Below the pieces are notes generated by a model, which was not told the DNA's origin, ran no database searches, and saw only the letters and a list, made by a program, of their open reading frames with translations. From MGR-bin208 sp043779285 (GTDB lineage Bacteria > Bacteroidota > Bacteroidia > Chitinophagales > Chitinophagaceae), in assembly GCA_043779285.1 (NCBI GenBank), contig JAYWEL010000091.1, positions 1 to 26,837 of the forward strand: DNA of 26,837 bases, in the 5' to 3' direction. Every line of letters begins with the position of its first letter. Position 1 is the stretch's first letter. A program made the position numbers and the translations under genes. This document shows, in pieces, positions 21,085 through 26,837 of this stretch.

Positions 21085-23211
21085 TTATTTTAACAACTGA
21101 TAACAAAGTAAACTCATCAGATAGGCCAATCCGGTCATGTAAACTAATTGTATAATGGGCCATTTCCAGGTACGGGTTTCACGATAAACAACTGCTAGTG
21201 TACTCATGCACTGCATAGCAAAAGCATAAAACATCATCAGTGAAATTCCGGTGGCCAGATCAAAACGTGGCTGACCATTTGGCCTGACCGACGCTTTCAT
21301 TTTTTCTCTTAATAATAAAGCTCCTTCATCATTATCACCAACACTGTAAAGAGTGGCCATGGTTCCTACAAACACTTCACGGGCTGCAAAAGATGTTATT
21401 AACGCAATGCCAATTTTCCAATCGTAACCCAACGGGGCAATTGCTGGCTCAATCGTTTTTCCTAAAATTCCGGCAAAAGAGTTTTCTAGTTTGGCTGTAT
21501 GATATTCCTTGTCTAGTTTATCCAGATCGGCCCCTGCTGTATTTTTCAATAAAGCATATTTATTAGAAAGGGCCTCCATTTTATGGGGAGGGCCATACGA
21601 ACTAAGAGCCCAAAGAATCAAACTGATTATCATGATTATTTTTCCGGCATCCATCACAAAAATGCGAGCCTTATTAATCATGGTTTGCAAAATATTGTTC
21701 CAGCGGGGTCCACGATATACCGGAAGTTCAAGCAAAAAGAAACTTCTTTCATTGATATGGATAAACCATTTTGCTATATACGAAACCAAAAGTGCCATAA
21801 ACAATCCTATCATATACATGCCCATCATAACAAGCCCATGCAGACTCAGAAACCCGAATAAATAATTATTAGGAATCACCAATCCAATGATGATGGTATA
21901 AACTGGTAACCTTGCAGAGCAACTCATCAGCGGCGTTATGAGTATGGTGAGTAATCGCTCTTTGCGATTGTCAATATTGCGAGCACTCATGATGGCGGGT
22001 ACTGCACAGGCAAATCCACTGATCATGGGCATTACACTTTTTCCATTGAGGCCAACCGTTCGCATCAAGCGATCGGAAAGAAAGCTGATTCGAGACATGT
22101 ATCCCGTATCCTCCAGGATTGAAATCAGACCAAAAAGAATCATGATTTGTGGCACAAAAATAAGGATGCCGCTTAAGCCGGCGATAACACCATTGATCAA
22201 TAAATCACTAATAGCATTATCGGGTAAAAGAGCGTTAAGGTTCGAGCTGATATTGGCAAAACCTTGTTCAATCCAAAACATAGGAAACTGTGCCAACCAA
22301 AAAACACTTTGAAAAAGTAAAAACAAAACTGAAAACAAAACCAGGTAACCCCAAACCCTGTGCAGTAAAAGGTTATCGAGTTTTTCTGTAAATAACGCTT
22401 TCTGAAGTGGGTCGGGTAGAACCACTGTTTTAGAAATCAGTTTGTCGATATGTTTATATCGAAGAACTATTTCTTCAGCCTGAGTTTTAGTAGGATTAAA
22501 TTTAGTTTTCGTTTCAATCTCATCAATTCGTTCGTTTAATTCTTTACTCAGATCCAGATTCTTATGGTTAATAAGATAATGAATGGCGGTATAATCTTCT
22601 AAATCATCATCCGGAAACAAATTCTTAATTTCTGCAATCGGTTCAGAAGCCAATGATTCATTATCGATAAAATCGCGGATTGGAACCTTTTCCAAATTAT
22701 TCGCAGTGAGTGCTATAATTTTTTTTAATTCTGATATCCCTTTGTTTTTTCTTGGATTAACAACCACAATGGGTAAGCCTAACTCTATTTCCAGTTTTGC
22801 AATATCAATTAAGATGCCCTTCTTTTTGGCCAGATCCATCATGGTTAGTGCAAGAATAACCGGTCTTTTCAGATCAATGATCTGTGTACAAAAAAGTAGG
22901 TTTCTTTTTAAATTACTTGCATCGGCAACTAGTACAACCATATCGGCTTTCAGTTCCGTATCCTTATCCATCAAAACCCGGTAACTCACCCACTCATCCA
23001 TACGGCTGGGGTATAAGCTATAAGTTCCCGGAAGGTCAATCATATACCCCGTAAGGTTTTCAGAGATATTGGACGTGCCTGTTTTTTTTTCTACAGTTAC
23101 ACCAGGAAAATTACCCACCTGTTGATTTAGTCCGGTTAGTATATTAAAAATGGAACTCTTCCCACTATTTGGATTTCCTACTAATGCAATATGTATGTTT
23201 TTTTTCTGCAT
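21085..23211 (-). CDS. feoB: ferrous iron transport GTPase FeoB
   Basis: A 708-residue inner-membrane ferrous iron transporter. The N-terminal G domain has P-loop GNPNSGKSSIFNILTG, the G2 region GVTVEKKTG, G3 DLPGTYSLYP and G4 LTMMDLAKKKG. The membrane part carries the two gate regions: LSGILIFVPQIMILFGLISI and GFACAVPAIMSAR, then PLMSCSARLPVYTIIIG. FAAREVFVGTMATLYSVGDN follows. The C-terminus ends in a membrane helix with no zinc-finger domain. FeoA is encoded separately at 18008. A TACTTTTG promoter element and a Fur-like sequence precede the gene. Confidence 0.96.
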   Translation of the reverse strand: MQKKNIHIALVGNPNSGKSSIFNILTGLNQQVGNFPGVTVEKKTGTSNISENLTGYMIDLPGTYSLYPSRMDEWVSYRVLMDKDTELKADMVVLVADASNLKRNLLFCTQIIDLKRPVILALTMMDLAKKKGILIDIAKLEIELGLPIVVVNPRKNKGISELKKIIALTANNLEKVPIRDFIDNESLASEPIAEIKNLFPDDDLEDYTAIHYLINHKNLDLSKELNERIDEIETKTKFNPTKTQAEEIVLRYKHIDKLISKTVVLPDPLQKALFTEKLDNLLLHRVWGYLVLFSVLFLLFQSVFWLAQFPMFWIEQGFANISSNLNALLPDNAISDLLINGVIAGLSGILIFVPQIMILFGLISILEDTGYMSRISFLSDRLMRTVGLNGKSVMPMISGFACAVPAIMSARNIDNRKERLLTILITPLMSCSARLPVYTIIIGLVIPNNYLFGFLSLHGLVMMGMYMIGLFMALLVSYIAKWFIHINERSFFLLELPVYRGPRWNNILQTMINKARIFVMDAGKIIMIISLILWALSSYGPPHKMEALSNKYALLKNTAGADLDKLDKEYHTAKLENSFAGILGKTIEPAIAPLGYDWKIGIALITSFAAREVFVGTMATLYSVGDNDEGALLLREKMKASVRPNGQPRFDLATGISLMMFYAFAMQCMSTLAVVYRETRTWKWPIIQLVYMTGLAYLMSLLCYQLLK

Positions 23212-23227
23212 GCGGCTGAAGAGGGAG

Positions 23228-23235
23228 CAAAAGTA
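23228..23235 (-). promoter_or_regulatory. -7 promoter element of feoB
   Basis: On the minus strand this reads TACTTTTG followed by CTCCC, a full TAnnTTTG match, giving a start near 23222 and a leader of about 11 nt to the ATG at 23211. No exact TTTG is present at -33. Confidence 0.55.
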
Positions 23236-23246
23236 AATTTATGAGT

Positions 23247-23257
23247 TGATTATCATT
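23247..23257 (-). promoter_or_regulatory. possible Fur box at the feoB promoter
   Basis: The minus strand reads AATGATAATCA, identical to 11 consecutive bases of the classical Fur consensus GATAATGATAATCATTATC; the flanks match poorly (about 12 of 19 overall). It lies just upstream of the -7 element, where a repressor would block the polymerase. Iron control of feoB by Fur would be expected, but in AT-rich DNA the match is not conclusive. Confidence 0.4.
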
Positions 23258-23400
23258 TACGAAATACGATCAATAAGTATCGACAAACGCAATTTATTAA
23301 ACATCAAAAAAGGTTAATATATACCTTCAGGTACGTTCAAAGATAAATCTAAAATTATCTATCAATACCTTTACACCACAAAACACAAAAACACGTTACA

Positions 23401-25062
23401 ATGATTGGTATGTTACGATCTTTTTTATTGCTTTTAATTTCAAGCAGTATATTTTTTAGTTGCTCGGTTCAAAAGAAAATCGCAAAAGATGATCAGGGGT
23501 TGGTTAATAATATTAAAAGCCATGTAAGTTATTTAGCAGACGATAAACTAGAAGGAAGAAGAACCGGTACAGTGGGCGAACAGTTAGCAATGAAATATAT
23601 CAGCAATGAATTTGAAAATGCGGGACTGGAACCAAAAGGAACTAACGGATTTTATCAGCCCTTTCCTGTTTATGATGGCAAGCAAATAAATGCAACAAGT
23701 TTTTTCAGCATCAATGACCATCCATTAACATTAAATACAGAATTTTTTCCATTAATATTTAGCGACAACGAGCAAATGAATGCGTTGCCTGCAATTTCAT
23801 TGCATGAATATGCCATGCCTTGGTTTGTAGATTTGGCAGATGTGTTGACAGAAAACAAGGAAAATCCTCATTTCGATTTAACGGATTATTTAAAAACAAA
23901 AATCAATCAATATATAAGTAAGGGTGCTTCTGCGTTAATGCTATATAATACGTCATCGATGGATGATAAATTGACATTTGACGGAAAAGATAAAACGCCT
24001 CCGTTTTCAATTCCTGTAATTTATATAACCAAAGAAGCCGCAAAAAAACATCTTATTGACAAACATGCGTCAATCGATATTCATTTTAAAATAGAGATTG
24101 GCGAAAAGAATCGGACCGGTAATAATGTAGTTGGGTTTATTGATAACGGAGCAGCCAGTACAATTATTGTCGGTGCACATTTCGATCACCTGGGTTATGG
24201 CGAAGATGGAAACTCCATGTTTCGTAGCGGAGAAAAACTGATTCATAATGGTGCAGATGATAATGCCAGCGGTACTGCTGCTTTGATTGAATTATCCAAA
24301 TCATTAAAAAAATCAAAGAGCATAAATCATAATTATCTTTTCATTGCATTTTCAGGCGAAGAGCTTGGGTTATTCGGTTCAAAATATTTTGTCGAAAATC
24401 CTACCGTCGAACTATCTGCTGTAACCTGTATGATTAATATGGATATGGTGGGAAGGATGAATGACAGCACACAAACAATAACCATTGGAGGTATTGGCAC
24501 TTCGCCAACATGGGGAACGGTTGTAAATATCAATCAACAAACTCCTTTTAAAATAAAAGTTGATTCAAGTGGAACGGGTCCAAGTGACCATGCTACATTT
24601 TACCGAAAAAATATTCCGGTGCTTTTCTTTTTTACCGGGCTGCATACAGATTATCATAAACCAACCGATGATTTTGATAAGCTCAATTATGAAGGGGAAA
24701 AGAATATCATTAAGTTTATTGAAACAGTCATTGCTAATTTGGATAAAGAAAAAAACAAACTTGTTTTTACCCCAACCCGTGAAGTACAAACAAGCACTAC
24801 GGCAAGATTCAGTGTAAGTATGGGCATCATGCCCGATTATACTTTTTCTGGAAACGGCGTAAAAGTTGATGGCGTAACAGCAGGAAGAGCAGCACAAAAA
24901 GCAGGAATTCAAGTAGGAGATATTGTCACTCAATTAGGCGATCATATCATTTCTTCCATGGAAGCCTATATGCAAACCTTGGGTAAATTTAAAAAAGGCG
25001 ACAAGACCTATGTGAAATTTAAGCGGGGCGAAAAGCTGATAGAAGCGGTTGTAGAGTTTTAA
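23401..25062 (+). CDS. M28-family aminopeptidase lipoprotein with C-terminal PDZ domain
   Basis: A 553-residue exported zinc peptidase. The N-terminus is a lipoprotein signal (LLLLISSSIFFSC, Cys21). The M28 di-zinc core is complete: His/Asp in VGAHFDHLGYG, the bridging Asp in HNGADDNASGTAALIEL, the catalytic Glu pair in FSGEELGLFGSKYF, Asp in INMDMVGRM, and the last His in TGLHTDYHKPTDDFDKLNYE. A protease-associated-like insert precedes the core (about residues 130-230). Residues about 465-553 form a PDZ domain (SMGIMPDYTFSGNGVKVDGV and KAGIQVGDIVTQLGD). It probably trims peptides in the periplasm or at the cell surface. Confidence 0.9.
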   Translation: MIGMLRSFLLLLISSSIFFSCSVQKKIAKDDQGLVNNIKSHVSYLADDKLEGRRTGTVGEQLAMKYISNEFENAGLEPKGTNGFYQPFPVYDGKQINATSFFSINDHPLTLNTEFFPLIFSDNEQMNALPAISLHEYAMPWFVDLADVLTENKENPHFDLTDYLKTKINQYISKGASALMLYNTSSMDDKLTFDGKDKTPPFSIPVIYITKEAAKKHLIDKHASIDIHFKIEIGEKNRTGNNVVGFIDNGAASTIIVGAHFDHLGYGEDGNSMFRSGEKLIHNGADDNASGTAALIELSKSLKKSKSINHNYLFIAFSGEELGLFGSKYFVENPTVELSAVTCMINMDMVGRMNDSTQTITIGGIGTSPTWGTVVNINQQTPFKIKVDSSGTGPSDHATFYRKNIPVLFFFTGLHTDYHKPTDDFDKLNYEGEKNIIKFIETVIANLDKEKNKLVFTPTREVQTSTTARFSVSMGIMPDYTFSGNGVKVDGVTAGRAAQKAGIQVGDIVTQLGDHIISSMEAYMQTLGKFKKGDKTYVKFKRGEKLIEAVVEF

Positions 25063-25105
25063 AAAATGATTTAACTTACTCATGAGGAGTATAAACGAAT
25101 AACGA

Positions 25106-25540
25106 TTGAAACTTACTTTAGATTATACTAATTTGGCAAATGAGTTTTTTGAAGAAACCCGTTTGTTGGGTGTTATGGCGCCGATAAAAGATTATCAGCT
25201 ATGCCTGCATTTGAATAATTTATTGGAGATGGATTTCCGGATAAACAATGAACTGGAGATTCAACTGAATAAGAAAGGAAGGAGTTATTTTTTTGCTGTG
25301 TATGAATACAATGACCCCATGAAATCCCTTTCTCATTATGTTTACAATAATCAATTTGATGGAGAATATCTTTTGCCCGAATTAAAGCATCTTGATTTTG
25401 TCTGGTTATTAAAAGGCGATATTGTCAGCGATGAAGCATTGAATATGTTGGTTAATACCATCCGGGGGATCAATTCGGTACAATTGGTAGTGGAACTTAC
25501 CAATGAAAAAATAAAACATAAAGAACACCTTATTTTTTAG
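25106..25540 (+). CDS. IPExxxVDY family protein
   Basis: A 144-residue cytoplasmic protein that I recognise as the Bacteroidota IPExxxVDY family. It has DYQLCLHLNNLL near residue 25, a central FFAVYEYNDP strand, and the naming motif in the form LPELKHLDFVWLLKG (L for I, L for V, F for Y). No activity is known to me. The start is a TTG at 25106, with an in-frame stop two codons before it; no upstream ATG is possible in frame. It follows the M28 gene by 43 bp and precedes the pterin dehydratase gene by 37 bp, so the last four genes may form one transcript. Confidence 0.75.
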   Translation: MKLTLDYTNLANEFFEETRLLGVMAPIKDYQLCLHLNNLLEMDFRINNELEIQLNKKGRSYFFAVYEYNDPMKSLSHYVYNNQFDGEYLLPELKHLDFVWLLKGDIVSDEALNMLVNTIRGINSVQLVVELTNEKIKHKEHLIF

Positions 25541-25577
25541 AATTTTCCATCCATTTTTTTACGCTAAATATTAAATT

Positions 25578-25811
25578 ATGTGGACAGAAGAAAACAATAA
25601 ACTGCACCGTCATTTTACATTTAAAAATTTCAGCGAAGCTTTTGCTTTTATGACAAGGGTCGCTATCGAAGCAGAAAAAATGGATCACCATCCGGTATGG
25701 ACCAATGTTTATAATCAGGTTGATATTTGGTTGAATACGCATAGTGCCGGCAATGTGGTAACCGAAAAGGATTTTGCATTAGCCAAAAAAATAGACTCAC
25801 TTTTTATTTAA
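25578..25811 (+). CDS. 4a-hydroxytetrahydrobiopterin dehydratase (pterin carbinolamine dehydratase)
   Basis: A 77-residue small enzyme that dehydrates 4a-hydroxy-tetrahydropterin, recycling the cofactor of aromatic amino acid hydroxylases. The active-site pattern is complete: EKMDHHPVWTNVYNQVDIWL, with the catalytic histidines in HHP, and NTHSAGNVVTEKDFALAKKI. It is slightly shorter than the usual 95-110 residues because the N-terminal strand is reduced to WTEENNKLHRHFTF. No phenylalanine hydroxylase lies in the window. Its stop overlaps the start of the CtlX-like gene by one base (TAATG), indicating translational coupling. Confidence 0.9.
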   Translation: MWTEENNKLHRHFTFKNFSEAFAFMTRVAIEAEKMDHHPVWTNVYNQVDIWLNTHSAGNVVTEKDFALAKKIDSLFI

Positions 25812-26734
25812 TGATGAAAAAAGGTTCAACAATTTTAATGGTTCGTCCGAGGGCATTTGGTTTTAATGCCGAAACGGCTGAAAATAATTTTTTTCAATCT
25901 AATCCTTCCGATCAATCTACCGAATCAATTCAACAAAAAGCATTGACCGAGTTTGATGCGATGGTTTTTGTTTTACAAAAAAACGGGATTGAAGTAATGC
26001 TGATTGAAGATACCAACGAGCCGGTGAAACCAGATGCTATCTTTCCTAACAACTGGTTTTGTTCATTAGAAAATGGAACGATTTGTGTTTTTCCGATGTA
26101 CGCAAAAAACCGGCGAGAAGAGAAAAGGGATGATATAATAAATCTTCTTACCGAAAAATATACGGTTACTGATTTTCAGGACTGGAGCGAATTTGAAGCC
26201 GAAGGCAGATTTCTAGAAGGAACCGGCAGTATGATGATTGATCAGGAAAATAATATTATCTATGCCTGTTTATCTGAAAGAACGGATGCATCGGTGTTGG
26301 AAAAATTTGCAAGCCGAAATGGATACAATGCCATGAGTTTTACGGCAACAGATAAGGAAGGCCGTAAAATTTACCATACCAATGTAATGATGTGTCTTGC
26401 TGAGAAGTTCAGCATACTTTGTGAAGAAGCTATTGAAGATGAAACAGAAAAAATTGCACTCAAACAATTGCTGCTTACTACCGGGAAAAAAATTATTTCC
26501 ATCAGCAGGGAACAGGTTGCTGCATTTGCCGGCAATATGCTGGAGCTTTATAACCGCAACGGAGAAAGTATATTGGTGATGAGTAAAACAGCTTTTGATA
26601 GCCTGAATGCAGATCAAATATTGGAAATTGAAAAATTTTCAAAGCCACTACCCATCTCCGTGCCAACTATCGAGCAGGTGGAAGGGGGCAGTGTTCGATG
26701 TATGATTGCTGAAATATTTCTCGGGCAGAAATAA
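25811..26734 (+). CDS. ctlX: CtlX-like citrulline/arginine-related amidinohydrolase
   Basis: A 307-residue member of the amidinotransferase/arginine-deiminase fold. It has the N-terminal MVRPRAFGFNAETAENNFFQ, DAIFPNNWFCSLENG (Asp-containing substrate loop), LEGTGSMMID (catalytic Glu region), YHTNVMMCL (His191 region, second half of the active site) and the C-terminal nucleophile Cys297 in EGGSVRCMIAE. This pattern fits the CtlX branch (citrulline utilisation hydrolase), which I recall as a common Bacteroidota family; the exact substrate (citrulline, arginine or another ureido/guanidino compound) cannot be read from sequence. It overlaps the preceding dehydratase gene by one base and ends at a strong terminator. 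Confidence 0.8.
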   Translation: MMKKGSTILMVRPRAFGFNAETAENNFFQSNPSDQSTESIQQKALTEFDAMVFVLQKNGIEVMLIEDTNEPVKPDAIFPNNWFCSLENGTICVFPMYAKNRREEKRDDIINLLTEKYTVTDFQDWSEFEAEGRFLEGTGSMMIDQENNIIYACLSERTDASVLEKFASRNGYNAMSFTATDKEGRKIYHTNVMMCLAEKFSILCEEAIEDETEKIALKQLLLTTGKKIISISREQVAAFAGNMLELYNRNGESILVMSKTAFDSLNADQILEIEKFSKPLPISVPTIEQVEGGSVRCMIAEIFLGQK

Positions 26735-26735
26735 A

Positions 26736-26767
26736 AAACCGCCTCAAAAATATTTGAGGCGGCTTTT
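26736..26767. terminator. bidirectional intrinsic terminator
   Basis: A 10-bp stem CCGCCTCAAA/TTTGAGGCGG encloses a four-base loop, with an A run before and a T run after it, so it serves both the CtlX-like gene and the convergent frame beyond. Confidence 0.92.
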
Positions 26768-26781
26768 TCAAGTTTATAAAA

Positions 26782-26837
26782 CTAGTTGTCTGCTTTCTTA
26801 TTCAAAGGCGCACCAACGGCAATTTCGCATCGATGGC
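26782..26837 (-). CDS. partial C-terminus of a convergent gene cut by the window edge
   Basis: Beyond the two-sided terminator, one minus-strand frame is open from the window edge to a TAG at 26782-26784. It reads HRCEIAVGAPLNKKADN and stop. The position after a shared terminator and the polar, lysine-containing tail fit the end of a real protein. About 17 residues are too few to identify it. Confidence 0.35.
   Translation of the reverse strand, partial: HRCEIAVGAPLNKKADN

Noticed and set aside
21509..22312. Plus-strand frames inside feoB
   Set aside because: All lie opposite conserved FeoB membrane segments, with no independent start context or motif.
24565..24933. Minus-strand frame of 122 codons over the M28/PDZ gene
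   Set aside because: It overlaps the metal-binding and PDZ codons of the peptidase and is Cys/Phe-rich like other shadow frames.
1..26837. CRISPR array, prophage or insertion sequence
   Set aside because: No regularly spaced short repeats, no transposase, integrase or phage structural genes were found on either strand. The only mobile-element traces are the small repeats and gene relics described.

Overview
The window looks like a chromosomal segment of a Bacteroidota bacterium, most likely from the Chitinophagales/Chitinophagaceae side. The DNA is AT-rich. Several promoters have the phylum-type -7 element TAnnTTTG, and the tRNA promoter also has TTTG exactly 19 nt upstream. Several proteins belong to families I know mainly from this phylum (DUF5606, IPExxxVDY, CtlX, ABC six-TM domain without ATPase). 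No phage, transposase, CRISPR or integrase gene is visible. Most genes are housekeeping or transport genes, separated by short intergenic regions that carry several decayed fragments.

Layout. 1-2062 (minus strand): a Crp/Fnr-type regulator, an MFS transporter and the truncated start of a rhodanese gene. The rhodanese ends inside a 53-bp repeat whose exact inverted copy lies at 13684-13736. 2063-4118: an unexplained 340-bp stretch, a cyclopropane-fatty-acid synthase with a short N-terminus, and a small secreted/membrane protein. 4290-10259 (all minus): a putative lipoprotein, a multi-pass membrane protein, a D-Ala-D-Ala-ligase-like ATP-grasp enzyme, an ATP-grasp/SET fusion, an ABC six-TM protein and a broken Spy-like pseudogene. 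10260-10824: non-coding, with a tandem structured repeat. 10825-13707: a Spy-like periplasmic protein, DUF5606 and an M3 oligoendopeptidase. 13756-15278: tRNA-Phe with promoter and terminator, then a DctA-type symporter. 15335-17943: a decayed copy of the mnmG 3' end, mnmG, two parS sites and ybeY. 18008-23211: feoA-nadD, a ChrA-type transporter, a class-A-beta-lactamase-like hydrolase and feoB. 23401-26734: an M28/PDZ peptidase, an IPExxxVDY protein, a pterin carbinolamine dehydratase and a CtlX-type hydrolase, ending in a two-sided terminator and the tail of a convergent gene.

The best candidate for an undescribed system is the tandem ATP-grasp pair at 5553-8224. One member is fused to a SET domain that appears complete, with NHSCNPN, ELTINY and a Cys-rich post-SET motif. 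Such a pair suggests peptide-bond or amide ligation coupled to N-methylation. Other points of interest are two near-canonical parS sites between mnmG and ybeY, one of which forms the ybeY stop region; the duplicated and decayed mnmG 3' end; and the 53-bp inverted repeat that ends two different reading frames. All functional calls come from reading motifs; no database search was run.
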